Source of the DNA: Sympetrum striolatum
Lineage: Eukaryota > Arthropoda > Insecta > Odonata > Libellulidae
NCBI GenBank assembly: GCA_947579665.1
Contig: OX388349.1
Coordinates: 24,832,459 to 24,896,458, forward strand
Length of the DNA: 64,000 nt
Direction: 5' to 3'
Translations under genes and position numbers: made by a program
Notes under the pieces: generated by a model
What the model saw: the letters and a program-made list of their open reading frames with translations, nothing else
Told to the model about the DNA's origin: nothing
Database searches by the model: none
Part shown: positions 30,080-42,400 of the stretch, one piece after another
How positions within the stretch are numbered: the first letter of the stretch is position 1
Layout of the letters: every line of letters starts with the position of its first letter

Positions 30080-31734
30080 GGGTGGACTTTCTGCGTTGAA
30101 ACATTGCAGTACAACTCCACCTGTTCATCTGGAAACTGAAACTTTCTGAAAATGAGAGCAGAATCATTAGCATTAAGCAAATTGCCCAATTCGTCATCGT
30201 TCTCCTGAGCGTCTGCGAGCGCTCGTTGGGATACGGCCTCCGTTATCTCCGCACAGCGGGAGAGGGCGTCAGCGACCACATTGTCTTTTCCGGAGACATA
30301 CCGAATATCGGTCGAAAACTGCGCGATGTAATTCAACCACCGGAATTGTCGCGGAATGCACTTTTCTGCTTTCTGTCTGAAAGCAAAAGTCAAAGGTTTA
30401 TAATCGGTGAAGAGGGAAAATGGTCTTGCTTCCACCATATGCCGGAATCTTTGAATAGCCCTATATAGCGCTAGCAACTATCTATCATAAGCACTATATT
30501 TTTTCCGTGGGGGTTAAACACTTCGTAAAGAATGCCAGCCTTCAGAAGTGCGTTGCTGAAGAACAGCCCCGATGGTATCGGCTGATGCATCCTCGACAAT
30601 GGAGATTTCAGCGTTCGAATTTGGATGCGCGAGTAATGGTGCACTCGCGAGAGCCTCTTTACAATTCCTAAAAGCACTGTCTAAAGATCGCGTCCAAACA
30701 ATAGGCGTAGCGCCTCTCACTTTTCCCCCACATAATAAAGAATTCAATGGCGCCTGCAAAGTGGCTGCGTTCGGTAAGAAACGCCTGTAAAAATTAAGCA
30801 TTCCTAAAAATTGTCTTAGTTCTTTCACCGTTTTCGGTTTTATGAATTGTCTGATTGCTTCCACTTTTTCAGGCAAAGGCTTAGTACCTTCCCCTGATAC
30901 GAAATAACCGAGGAATTGAACTTCTGATTTTTGAAAGACGCATTTCCGCGTATTTATCACCACACCAAAACTCTCAAGTCTGCGAAACACTTCGTGGAGA
31001 TGTTGCTTGTGCTCGGCTTCTGAATTAGATGCCACAAGTATATCGTCAATATAAACATAACAAAAATCTAACCCGCGCAGCGTTTCGTCAATAAATCTCT
31101 GAAAAGTCTGCGCTGCATTTTTAAGCCCGAAAGTCATCAATCTGAATTCAAAGAGGCCGAAGGGAGTAGTTATTGCGGTTTTAGAAGTGTCCCTTTCGCA
31201 ATCGGGAATTTGGTTGTACGCGCGCACTCGGTCTATTGTACAAAATACTTTTTTCCCATGGAGGAACATGGAAAAATCCTCAATGTGGGGCACCGGGTAT
31301 CTGTCTGGGATGGTCCTCTCGTTCAGCGCTCTGTAATCGCCGCATGGCCTACATCCGCCGTCGGTCTTGGGAATGAGGTGAAGTGGAGATGCCCAAGGAC
31401 TCTCCTACTGCCTCGCGATGCCCATCAGCACCATGGGGTCGAACTCCGTCCTCGCGATTGGGGCCATGGATGGTGCCAATCTTCTCGGCCGGCAGGTGAC
31501 GGGGGGTCCCGGCGTTATCCGGATGTGGTGCTCCGTTGCATGTCGACCGGTCATCGGTGCTCCCGCGGGGCGCGTAATCGAGGGCAATTCACTCAGAATG
31601 TCTAAAATTTTACATTTACTATTTACAGTTTTAACACTAAGAACACTATTTACAACACGGCCAGACACAGAAAGAGAAATTACACCGTCAAGGAGTCCGT
31701 TCCGGATATAAACTAAAAGTATGTAAAAACACAA
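30080..31734 (-). pseudogene. Gypsy-2 pol, reverse transcriptase and RNase H part
   Basis: RT is read from about 31734: the segment between protease and RT (ILSELPSITRPAGAP, HHIRITPGPPV) is out of frame with the rest after about 31405. Catalytic-domain motifs follow: TIDRVRAYNQIP (Leu-to-Arg-like change after Asp), TPFGLFEFRLMTFGLKNA and YVYIDDILVASN, then the thumb (FLGMLNFYRRFLP). The RNase H start (IVEDASADTIGAVL) and a break near 30515 come before LFTDYKPLTFAF and VADALSR. The Harbinger element interrupts it at 30079. Several lesions make it inactive. Confidence 0.85.
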
Positions 31735-31819
31735 GAAATCGGCTCCGATTATCGGTTTGCAAACGTCCGCTCTTCACAAATTTCCACGGGAAGTCTCTCC
31801 GCAAGCCTAGGTTTAAATT

Positions 31820-32237
31820 TTAGGTAATCCAACCGTAGGTGGGGATAATACTTTCGTTCACGGCGTGTAGTTCGTAATCGGTTCTCGGGTACCTCCCTCG
31901 CACTAATGACTTAGGGTAAACACACAAATCTGCTCCCGTATCCACGAGAAATTTAACTTTACTCAAGGAATATGTGACAAATAGGCGGCGCGCGGTTGAG
32001 CGGCCGCTTCTATCGACTGGCTCTGTCGTTTTCCGACCCGAAATTACTAGGTTGTATGCATCTACGAGCGTTGGAACCGAACTTCCAATAATACCAGCAC
32101 ATTCCAATGATACCACACAAGGGGCCGTTTGGTCGACGTGACGATTGGTTCCCCCTCTGCTTCCTTTGCTGCGCTCGCGAGTGTGTACTAGCGGTCTTCT
32201 TGCTGCCTTTGAGAAACTGCGTCGGCCTAACAGGCAC
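31820..32237 (-). pseudogene. Gypsy-2 gag end and protease
   Basis: The protease reads VKFLVDTGADLCVYPKSLV with the DTGAD active site, then ELHAVNESIIPTYGWIT, as in insect Gypsy elements whose gag ends with a cysteine/histidine cluster. The preceding gag remnant (RRPNGPLC, then CWYYWKFGSNARRC and PSNFGSEN) is frameshifted by a small duplication. Gag upstream of about 32237 has been lost or replaced by the R1-like insertion. Confidence 0.75.
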
Positions 32238-32456
32238 CCCCCCTACCGGTGCGTGGCGCCCGCTGCGCCGAGTAGAAGACCAGTCTATCTGGTAGATAGC
32301 CGGTTCCCGACCGGCCAGTAGCTGCTACCCGCTGAAAGCTATTCAAGAGGGCGAACCCTAAAGCAGATCTGACCCGGGCCCCATGGCCGGGTCAGGGCTC
32401 GCTATGAGGGAGTTTGACGATGTGAGCTCTCCTGAGGGTGACCTCATAAAAAATAC

Positions 32457-33429
32457 GTGCTGTTGCAAGCACAGATAAGACAGGTCCTCCATGAGGACAG
32501 CCGAATTATGAAGGTCATGCGTGAAACGGTGAATGAGAAAGTATCGGAGGTACTCGCAGTAGTGGCTGGAATCCTCTTCAAGGAGGCTGAAAAACGCGGA
32601 TATCAGAAGGCTCTGGACGAGTTGGAGCAGAGAATCGCAAAGAAAGTAAGCTATGCTGAAAAGGCCACTGTGGGTAAGCCGGCCGCCTCTGGCACCTCGA
32701 AGGCCAGGAAGAAAACTGAAGAAGTCCGTGAGGTTCAAGATCGGCACATAGCGTTCTTGAAACCAAAAGATGGGAAGAAAGTGTCTAAAGAGCAGCTTAC
32801 AAGAAAGTTAGGCGAGGTTGTTGGGTATCCAAGTATAGAAAAAGTAAGGATCAAGGCGACCCGACATACTCGGGAGGGAGCCATCATGATTGAAGCGGCC
32901 ACTGCTGCAGACCTAAAGAAAATCGTTAACAACAACAAACTGACGAAGGACAGTCCTGTTGAGTTGGCGTTGCAAAACAAAAAGAAACCGCGGCTGATAA
33001 TCTGCGATGTAAATGCAGCGGAGTATACCAGAGACGATCTCATGATGGCTGCATGTACCCAGAATGGTGTTGGTACGGAGGAGGAGTTTACTCCTGTCTT
33101 CAAAACCGGCCCTAAAGGCAGTGATACAGTGCATTGGGTGGTGGAAACCTCTCCAGAAGCCCGTAAAGTCCTCTTGGAACAAGGTAGGTTCTACTGCGCC
33201 TACAGCTCATTTAAAATCAAAGACTACATGGTAGTCACCCGATGCATGAAATGTATGCAATATAGCCACGTTGCAAAGTTCTGAAAAGGGGATAAACGCT
33301 GTAGGCGTTGCGGTGAAAAGGATCTCAAAAAGGAAGATTGTAAAGTTGAGGCAAAGAGATATGCGACCTGTGGGCCGAGGAGCTCTTACAGTAGGAGCAT
33401 GGAAAGCTGTGAGGCTTATTTGCTGGCCT
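32457..33429 (+). pseudogene. R1-like ORF1 (Gag-like)
   Basis: A coiled-coil-like N-terminal part (EKVSEVLAVVAGILFKEAEK) is followed by an RRM-like middle (YPSIEKVRIKATRHTREGAI) and a CCHC knuckle cluster (CMKCMQYSHVAKF). A TGA at 33282-33284 replaces the knuckle's second-half Cys. Reading continues in the same frame with RCRRCGEKDL and ends at 33429. The layout matches R1-clade ORF1, an RNA-binding chaperone. One nonsense change inactivates it. Confidence 0.75.
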
Positions 33430-33457
33430 GAAGGCAGCTAATTGAGGGCACTGATTA

Positions 33458-36080
33458 TGGGTGTTAAATCTATGATTAGGGTCTTGCAGTTAAACGTGGC
33501 CCGTAGCAAGGAAGTCATGGCCAAACTCCGGTCATACGTCGACAGCAACCCTGTCAACATAATGTCTTCAAGAGCCATATTATAGTCCCGGTAGGTCTTA
33601 CTGCTTTCCTGCTGGCATAAGGTACCTTGAGTCAGGAATCTCCCCCATGGCAGTAACCATTGTATGCAATCCAAACATTCAAGCCTTAGGGTTGTCCCAG
33701 GCCATGACAGACCACCTGGTGGCAGTAGAAGTTAAATTCCTAGGTCAATGCTTTACAATAGTAAATCAGTACTGTCAGTTTCCGCATCCCATTGAGCCTC
33801 ACGCTGCTCAACTATGAGCCATTAAGGGGCTTCTGCGGCCCCGCCTACTCTATGCTGCTGACGCTAATGCACGTGCCATTGCATGACACTGCAAACGAAC
33901 AGACGACAGAGGCGACGAGATGCTCGCTGTACTCGAACATTTACGCCTGACAGTTTTAAATACTTGGACGTACTTGACGACCTACGCTAGCCACGCAGGT
34001 CAGGGATCCAACATTGACGTCACCGCATGTAGCTCACTACTTTTGGATCAGGTACGTGACTGGAAGGTCATGGAGGGGGTAACCACGAGTGACCACAATG
34101 TGCTGCTGAGTACAGTAGCCCTTGAGAGATACGAACCAAGTCTGTGCCATATCAAACGATGATATAATGTCAAAAACGCTAACTGGATCAAGCTGGCTGA
34201 CGAAATTTGTAAAACTGAGGTGACTCTCACAGGGAAGCCAGAAAGAGATTCAGTGCTTATCACAAACGCTGTATACAACACCTGCGCAAACCTGACACCT
34301 CTGCGTGGCGGAAAGCCATGGCGCCCTCCTGGGTGGTGGGGAACTCAGTTAATACGTCAGAAAAGCACGGCCAGCAAGACCAGGAGACGTGCGAAACAGA
34401 CAGCCAATCCGGCGGACAAGCGCTCTGCCAGAAGGCAGCTGTGTAAATATAAACAAATGCTAAGAGAACAAAAAGAGTAATACTGGCAGAAGTTTGTGGA
34501 GACCGAGATCCTGCAGGATCCCTGGTCGATCCCCTACAAGATCGTAGCAGGGAAACTGAGAAGTCCTGAGGCCCAGTACACGTTGCTCCGAGAGGACGGT
34601 ACTGTAACAACAAACTGGATTGAGACCCAGACGTATCTCCTTGACTCCCTTTTTATGGAACCAACAGGGAACAGACAAAATACCTGGCGGCGAGAAAGGT
34701 TATGTGAACCTGTACCCCAAGTGACTGGAGGGGAGATCGCAAGCGCGGCGGCACGCTTTAAGAACAATAAAGCCCCTGGCCCGGATGGATTGAATTCAGA
34801 AATCATAAGGGCTGTTTTGCCTTCCATAAAGCACATCTTTACCGGCCTATTTGACGAATGTCTGAAGACTGGCGTCTTCCCGAAGAGTCTCAAAATGGGT
34901 GAGGTCCAAGTACTTTACAAAGGTAAATGTGACAAGTACAGGACCCAAAACTAGCAGGGTACTACAGACCAATCTGTCTGCTAAACACTCTGGGGAAACT
35001 CCTCGAAAGAATCGTCTACGATAGTCTGGATAGTTACTTGCTTGAAGTGAAGCTGCCTCACGACAGCCAGTACGGATTTCGTGCTGGAAGAAGCACACAT
35101 ATGGCAGTAAACCTCGTGTGCAGCAGAATACGCGCCAGTAATGCTAAGTACGTCATGGGCTTGCTCATCGGCTTTAGCAATGCATTCATCTGCATGGAAT
35201 GGACTGTCCTTGCACGCAGGATGGACAAAATCGGCGTACCGCTGTATCTCCGAAACATATTGAGGTCCTATTCCAAAGACAGGTGTGTCGCAATTACGAC
35301 AGAAGAGACCAAAGTAACCAAGAAGACCCTTAGGGGCTGCCCCCAGGGGTCGGTGCTTGGACCATTATTATGGAACGTTTACCTAGACGATTTGCTCGAA
35401 AGACTGGAGTCTGACAAGGATGTTTACGCTCACGCTGCTTATGCAGATGACGTAATCAATCTGATAGAAGGGCAAAATCGTGAAACACTCGAACGCACTG
35501 GATCTCTGGTAATCCAGCAAGTGCATGACTGGTCTATCTCGGTCGGACTAGTACTCTCGCCTGCTAAGAGCCAGGTTATAACCTTCTTAGGCCAACTAAA
35601 CCAGTGGTACGTTGCGGGGGGACAACAATACCAGCCAGAGACGAAATAATGTACCTGGGAGTGATGTTGGATTCGAGGCTCAGCTTTTATCCACACATTT
35701 CCAGGGCCTTGTCTAAAGGAGATACGGCTATCCAGAAAGTACTTTCGATGGCCAAAAGGTACAGTTTACCTGCACAGATAAGCCAGACTTTCTATAAGTC
35801 CATTATGCTCACGATAGCCTCATACGGGTGCACTGCGTTCGCGCATGCATTCGAAAGAGTCGCTATCAAAAGGAGAGCTTTTATTGGCCAAAGGAGGATA
35901 CTAAGATGTATGACTCGAGCTTACTCCACCACACCAGTGGAAAGCTTACAAATTATCTGTAACATACCACCGCTTGATCTTCAAGTTCAAGCGACGGCAG
36001 CGGCTCTAGACAGAGGCTGTGCTTTGCAAAGGTTAGGAAAAGAGGACGCAACCAGGCCAAAATTAACACATGGCTCGTGA
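33458..36080 (+). pseudogene. R1-like ORF2 (endonuclease and RT), broken
   Basis: It starts MGVKSMIRVLQLNVARSKE, the typical first strand of the AP endonuclease, and soon loses the frame. RT blocks are AAARFKNNKAPGPDGLNSEI (34736 on), then in another frame QYGFRAGRSTHMAVNLV, GCPQGSVLGPLLWN and AYADDVINLI (35038-35649). The C-terminal part follows in a third frame (MYLGVMLDSRLSFYPHI, 35648 on). At least four frame changes or stops are present. The YADD box and PQGSVLGP are standard for non-LTR RTs. Confidence 0.8.
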
Positions 36081-36233
36081 CAGAGTGGAACAAAAGGTGG
36101 CTCGCATGCACCAAAGCCAAGGTCCTCCATGACACAATCCCAAGCGTAAAGCACACACAAAGAATGAACTTTGAGCCAACTAAGCAAATGGTCCGGTTCC
36201 CCAGCGGCCATGGACCGTAAAATCATTATCTGT

Positions 36234-37195
36234 AGGGGAGACCGGGGCTGGTTGGCCGAAGGGGCAGGTTGGCCGAGTGTCTTTTTTAAAAAGACTTTTG
36301 GGCACAGTGGCAAAATCTATAGTAATTTTGGTGGGGTATTAGTTCGTCCATGTACCCACGTAATTTCAGGTGTTTTCGTGTTGCCGTTTGCACAAGAGCA
36401 CGTTTTATCTTTTTTCGACACTGGTGAGTAAATTTCTTTTCTCATAAAGTAGTCTTCGTAACACGAGTCAATTTCCATCCGATTTCAAAAAACGTGGTAC
36501 CGCTGGAAAGGGTATTCAAAACCCTACAAAATGGTATATTGGTTTCTAGAGTAACCTCACTTTTGTTTATGTAAACCGTGATTGTTCTCGAAAACATTCA
36601 TTGGGGTAGGTTGGCCGAGTTTTGTGTGGGGCTGGTTGGCCGAGTTGTAAATTTAAAAAAATCCAGGTTCATTTAAAAAATTCGTAAATACCTACTCTGA
36701 TGCGTGGATGACGAACAAACCTGGCAAAACAATGACCATCTACGACATTGCGGGAATCGTAGCCAGTGCATTTCCACTCGCCTGCACACCGAACAATATT
36801 CGAGCTGGTTTCAGAGTCTCTGGCGTGTACCCTTTCAATCCTGAAATTTTTCCTCCTGAGGAGTTCCTGGCAGGATTTGTCACAGATCGACCCAACCCTG
36901 AACAAAACTCGACCATCAGCATAGAATTTGCTGCAGATGTAAGCCTCCCTGAAGACGTCAGACCTCTTCCCAAGGCGAGTGCACGAACTGATTCGAAGAA
37001 ACGTCAAGATCGTAAACGCCGATCGACCGAAATTTTGACTGATTCCCCAATTAAAGCAGCATTGGAGAAGAAGAAAAATGAAAGCAAACGTAAGCGTACC
37101 CTGGCAGAGGAAAATAAAGCCGCGAGAGCTATAAAAAAGTTCACTAAAGCTGCCGAAACTAAGTCTAAAAATGTTAAAAAGAATAAAAAGTAAAG
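36234..37195 (+). mobile_element. pogo/Tigger-like DNA transposon remnant
   Basis: It begins near GGGGAGACCGGGGC and includes four GGTTGGCCGA.-type motifs at 36246-36645, then a transposase C-terminus. The 3' end is lost against the truncated Gypsy-2 LTR at about 37228. No matching inverted repeat is found. Confidence 0.6.
36668..37193 (+). pseudogene. pogo/Tigger-like transposase, C-terminal part
   Basis: The frame reads SFKKFVNTYSDAWMTNKPGK and TIYDIAGIVASAFPLACTP, then IRAGFRVSGVYPFNPEIF, the last part of the DDE domain in jerky/Tigger-like transposases. A Lys-rich tail ends in KNVKKNKK. The catalytic DDE residues lie upstream and are missing. The fragment is open from about 36668 with no native start. 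Confidence 0.7.
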
Positions 37196-37228
37196 AGCGG
37201 AGTTTTTTACGTACCTATATATTACAAA

Positions 37229-37504
37229 GGCGAGGACGGAAGTACTACGAATAATTAAGGCGGCCATTAACAACTAACAAATACGCTTTATTGCGGAATA
37301 TAACTAAACAGTACAAAGGCACAATGCAATGTAGCACGTGGCTAATAGCGACAGGCAGGAGTGAATATCACGTGTTAGCAGGTCAGTGGACGGCCAGTGA
37401 GTGAGAGCGATGGTTAACTTCCTCTCTCTCAGATTGGTATAGACAAATGGTCGTCGCCCACTAAACATGGCGGCGGGCGCAACTCGTCTGCTATGGCCGC
37501 CACA
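37229..37504 (-). repeat. Gypsy-2 5' LTR, inner end lost
   Basis: This matches 25097-25388 from TGTGGCGG (37504) to CCTCGCCT (37229). The last 12 or so bases and the primer-binding site are absent, and pogo-flanking sequence follows. A deletion probably removed the LTR end, leader and most of gag. Confidence 0.8.
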
Positions 37505-37508
37505 CAGT
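37505..37508. repeat. Gypsy-2 target-site duplication, right
   Basis: CAGT, partner of 25093-25096. Confidence 0.85.
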
Positions 37509-38652
37509 AATTTTTAGCGTGGCCCAGGTTTTGACAATTTGTACATTGAAGGGGAATTGCTGGTTTTTTATAAAAATCAATTTTAATGCGCAGATTATTG
37601 AATGAATTGAGCGATAAAATAGCCGATTGATCAATCGAGGCATTCGTAGTTATGCGAAAAAGAGGGCAAGGGCGTTTTTGCACAGTGAAGTTATTATCCC
37701 TAAGCTGTTCGGGCGTCGGACGGGTCGTAAATAATTGCGTTACAGAAATTATTGGAAAGTTTAATTCCTCCAAATCTTCTTTAATTTGGTCGCAGGGCGT
37801 TGAAGTTGGTAGACCGCGAATGACAAAATCTTTGTTACGTCCAGAAGTGATCTGATTAGTGAAAAACTGAATTTGCTTTTGCTTTAGATGACGGATGGTG
37901 GCGATGTAATCTGATATTGTCTGGCACTTGATGAGAATGACATTAGGACCGGACATTTGGCAAATTGGCGGTAGACTGGTAAGACGATACAATTCCTTCG
38001 AGAGAGCCAGCCATTCCTTCGTCTCAACGAGCTTAATGGACGGAATTTTCGTTTTTTTGGAAGCGGATGGAACGGGAGCGGGAATGGTTGGCTGCAGAGC
38101 AAAATATTCGTAAGCATTCTTTAATGGGTCGAAACGATTTTTGACCGGAATAAAAGATGACGCGGTGGGCGACGGCGGCGCTTTCCGCTTGTTTCGGACA
38201 GGGGCAAAGTCATCGATTTCTGACATTTTAACATTATTTAATTTACTGAAATTACTAACTACACTAGAATTTTCACTTGCTGCTGAAGGCCCTACATAAT
38301 TTTTTTCAAGTTTTTGATAAGCTGAAGGCTGTACATGAGGCAAATTCGCGGCTAAAGGCCCTACATTCAATTTTGGAGCAGCTGTAGGCTGTTTTAACAC
38401 TGCTTTAACACGGGCATTATGTGAGTCACTTTGAAAATGAGCATTCGGGTGACTTACAGTTGGTTGCTGGCTTGATTGGACAGATGCAATGGGTACAGAA
38501 TGGACTGGTGCGGCGAGGCCAGGAGCGGAAAGGTTGGGTGCGGCGAGGTCAGGAGAGGAAGGAGGTAAGTCGGCGGATGAGTCGAGCTTATCTAGGATGT
38601 AGATATTGTCGTCACCCGGTATCTTGAAAGTCTGAAGGACGTTTATTGCCAT
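37509..38652 (-). pseudogene. Jockey-like ORF1, 5' part
   Basis: This is a Gag-like protein starting MAINVLQTFKIPG (ATG 38652). A low-complexity Pro/Ala/Ser region with repeated PDLAAPNLSAP-like and A.GP. motifs is followed by the conserved DFVIRGLPTSTPCDQIKEDL fold and the first zinc knuckle CTNCQNLGHAKNYC. The frame is open until the Gypsy-2 insertion at 37505, beyond which it resumes at 25092. About 380 residues precede the break. It would bind element RNA. Confidence 0.8.
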
Positions 38653-38971
38653 CTTCAACGTTGCCCTCCCCTCTCCGGGGGATCTTGATGATTTTATTTC
38701 TTCTTATTTCTATTTTCGAAGTTTTTACTTCTTCGGGCGCTCGCCAGGCGGCGCGTCGGACGATCCTCGAAATGATTTTCTGACGTCTGAATTATTAGTT
38801 TTTCTCGAAATAACTTAATGATAACGTTATATCGGAGAAAGAAACCCAGTAGCCTGCCAACAATTAACTAACAAATGGTTAGCGTAACGTTCTACGGGGC
38901 AGGTTCCCCGAGGAGGTAGGTAGCTCAATTTTAGGCAATTGGGCATGTGTACACTCTCGCCGCGATATATA
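38653..38971 (-). other. Probable 5' leader of the Jockey-like element
   Basis: This non-coding stretch lies directly upstream of the Jockey ORF1 start and extends to the BEL/Pao target duplication. Which part belongs to the Jockey 5' UTR and which to the older BEL-like flank is unclear. Confidence 0.4.
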
Positions 38972-38976
38972 GTATG
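38972..38976. repeat. BEL/Pao target-site duplication, left
   Basis: GTATG, repeated at 45066-45070 outside the other LTR. Confidence 0.85.
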
Positions 38977-39314
38977 TGTTCAAATAAATCGAAGTCAAAT
39001 TTAACAAATAAGGTTTATTGCTTAAATAACAATGAACGCTTCAAATCGATGACTGAGTGATGATTGGCTGAAGAGTGACTGATGGCTGCTGCCGACTGGT
39101 TGCCGAAAGACTACGGCTGGCTGCCGATAGACTACGGCTGGCTGCCGATTGACTGCCATTGACTGACTTAAGACTGAAGAATGACTGCCTCTGACGGACT
39201 GTTTACTGGCAACTGACGACTGTCGGAAGAAGAATGAGAGCAGCAATCTTGCCAGGTGTCGCTTCCGTCTTCCAGCAGACGATACAAACAAAAGAACGCT
39301 CATTTGCGTGAACA
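38977..39314 (-). repeat. BEL/Pao 3' LTR
   Basis: It begins TGTTCACGCAAATGAGC (39314) and ends TTTGAACA (38977). It contains one extra copy of a 21-bp unit (CTACGGCTGGCTGCCGAT core) compared with the other LTR. Confidence 0.88.
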
Positions 39315-39426
39315 TACCGCCCGCCTCGTAGCGTCCATCTGCAACGATTACCTTTTAACTGGAATAATAAAATAAAAAGAATAAAGCAAACAATAACAAT
39401 AGAAAAAATAAACATTCTTGAGTGGA

Positions 39427-42400
39427 TTACCGCCCGCCGTAAAGGGCTGGTCTCCCAATTAAGGCTGCATAATAACCCTTGGCCGTTGAATCGACTGGCA
39501 AGGGTATCAGTTTTATGAGTGGTTGCATCAATTCAGTCCCGGCTGTCTTCACTGTTGCTACTCGAACTAGTTCATCTCTTCCTGGGTGCAGTGCGATGAT
39601 CTTTCCCATCGGCCATCTTGTCGGAGGTGTTATTTCGTCCTTGATGAGCACGATATCTCCTATCTTGAGACGTTGTATAGGTTTCAGCCACTTACTCCGC
39701 TGCTGCATGTGGTGAAGAACGTCCTTTTTCCAAGTTTTCCAAAATGCATTCCGCATACAAGTGATCAGTTTCCATCTTGAAGAAAACGTTAGGTTTAGGT
39801 CGACTTCCAAAAAAGGTGAGGGTGGAGAAAGCAATGACGATCCGATTAAAAAATGACCTGGAGTTAGAATAGTAAAATCACTTGCTTCACTATCGATTAC
39901 TGTTAAAGGCCTTGAATTGAGACAAGCTTCGATTTGCAGAATTAAAGTTAACAGTTCCTCATATGTAAGCTTAGCATCACCTAAGACTCTCCTGAGATGA
40001 TATTTGAAGCTCCGCACTGCTGCTTCCCACAAGCCGCCAAAATGAGGTGCTCTTGGAGGGATGAATGACCAATGAGTCCCATCTTTGGCAATCTACGAAG
40101 CCACTTCTGCACTGAAAGATGATGTTTCTGAGAATAACTGCTTGAGTTCCTGCAAAGCTCCTCGAAATGTTGTGGTGTTGTCGCTGCATAAAACCGTGCA
40201 TATTCCTCTCCTAGCAGTAAATCGATGATAAGCTGCTAAGAAAGATTGTGTGGTTAAGTCGGTGACAATTTCTAAGTGAATAGCTCTAGTGACCATACAA
40301 ATAAAGATTACTATGTATCCTTTGTGGGATCGATTACCCCTGCACTTAGCTGTTCTCAAGAATAGTGGACCAGCATAGTCAAGCCCAGTATAAGAGAATG
40401 CTCTTTGAGGGGTTAGTCTCACAGCAGGTAGTGGTGACATCATCTGCGATAAAGGTTTTGAAGCGAATCTTGCACACTTAACACAATTTCGATAGACTGC
40501 CTGGATTAATCTTCTGCCTCCAACAATCCAGTAAAATGTACTTAAATAGCTTCTCATTAGCTGAGGACCACCATGTAGTGTGGTTGAATGAGCTTCCTCA
40601 ACAAGTAACCTAGTGAATTTACTTCTTTTAGGAAGAATGATCGGGTGTTTCTCATCAAAGGAAAAGGAAGAATATTGCAAACGGCCGCCTACTCTTAAGA
40701 GGCCCTGTTCGCACAGGAAAGGGGACAAACGTCTTAAAGCACTTCCCTTCTTTTAAGTTTTACCCTTGAGAATGCGAATGATATCTTCCATGAAGAATTC
40801 CTGCTGTACCATTTTCCAGAATAGAGTCTTAGCTTTAGTTAACTCAGCCAAAGTTAACCATTTACGGTTTCTCTCAGAACTTGGTAAACGCCATCGACCA
40901 CAGTAAGCCAATATTCTAATGATTTTTGTATAAGATGAGAATCGTTCAAAATAGTGCAAAAATGATTCGTCAAAACTTGAGTTACAGACTAAGACTTTAG
41001 ACTTCCGTTCAATATCCGTTGAGGTTTGAACTGACTCAATGGAAGGCCATTCTTTTCGATCAAGTGAAATCCATCTTGGGCCATTCCACCATAATTGAGA
41101 ATTGCGAAGTTTTTCGGAAGTATATCCTCGAGTAGCACAATCTGCCGGATTATCTGCTGATTTCACATGGTGCCATTGACTGAAAGGGCATGTTTCAAGT
41201 ATTTCGCTTACTCTATTCGCGACAAATGACTTCCAATTTGAAAGATGTCCTTTTAGCCAACATAAAACTAATTGAGAATCAGACCAGCAATGAACACTAC
41301 TCGGTTTGAATGATAATTCTGAAAGAATATGCGATATGACTCTAGCCAGTAATAAAGCTCCACATAACTCCAACCGGGGTAGACTGACTGTCTTTATAGG
41401 TGCCACCTTGGCTTTAGCAAAGATAAGTTTTGCAGTACCTTGTCTTGGACAATAATAAATGGCTGCTGCATAGGCTCGTTCCGATGCATCTGAAAACCCA
41501 TGAAGTTGCCAATGATCTTCTGTGTAGGTTCCAAACCATCGTGGGATCTTCAGGTGCTGCAGGTCTAACAGTTGATTTGTTAGCAAGGTCCAAGTATTTT
41601 CGTATTTGCCGGTAATAGGAGTATCCCAATCCATTCCAGCTGTCCACAAGTCCTGTAAGAGTATTTTGGCATTGATTAATACGGGTGATAACCATCCTAA
41701 AGGATCGAATAGTCTAGCGACTTGTGATAGAATTATTCTTTTAGTTACAACCGACGAGGTCGTTAATTGGTCCATTCTAAAAGAAAAGAAGTCCCTCTTG
41801 GGTGACCATCTGATACCGAGTATGGGCAGTAACTCAGATGGTTCAATAGCCTTTTCCATTGGGTGGTAGCTCTGAAGACTTTCGAGGAGTACTATGTTAT
41901 TTGATGACCATTTCCCCAAGGGAAAACCAGCGGTTTCCAGGATTCCAATAATTTGATGTCTCTTCTTTAGAGCATCTTCGATGGTATCTCCACCTGAAAA
42001 TATATCATCGACGTATGTCTGACGTCGCAGAATTGCAGATCCTTCTGGAAACCTTTCCTCTTCATCCTCTGCCAATTGTAGTAATGTCCTGATGGCCAGA
42101 TAAGGTGCTGAGGCTGTTCCATATGTGACCGTTGTCAGCTTATAGTCTTTTAGGGGTTGTGCAGGATCTGACCTCCATATGATGCGTTGGTATGCGTCTG
42201 CATCATCGTCCTTAACTAAAATTTGTCTAAACATTTTTACGATGTCAGCACTGAATACAAATTTATAAAACCTCCAACGAGTTAAAATGCTAGTTAGATC
42301 AAGTTGTAATTTAGGACCAGTCTTTAAGAAATCATTAAGAGAATATCCTGTGTAACAACAACGAGATGCATTAAATACAACCCGTAGTTTTTTAGTGCCA

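Larger units (their letters stand above)
32240..36230 (+). mobile_element. R1-like non-LTR retrotransposon, degraded
   Basis: This plus-strand element with a Gag-like ORF1 and an endonuclease-RT ORF2 is inserted in Gypsy-2. Its limits are approximate: homology to Gypsy-2 stops near 32237 and pogo-like sequence starts near 36234. No rDNA target flank is visible. Confidence 0.75.
25097..37504 (-). mobile_element. Gypsy-2 LTR retrotransposon with nested insertions
   Basis: This is an LTR element on the minus strand bounded by related LTRs and a 4-bp duplication. Read from 37504 downward it holds the 5' LTR, a gag remnant, protease, RT, RNase H, integrase and the 3' LTR. It is interrupted by an R1-like element (about 32240-36230), a pogo-like remnant (36234-37195) and a PIF/Harbinger element (26543-30076). 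Stops and frameshifts show it is inactive. Confidence 0.88.

Noticed and set aside
38653..38971. Continuation of the older BEL gag beyond the BEL/Pao insertion
   Set aside because: The frame stays open for some codons but shows no BEL motifs, so the match cannot be supported.
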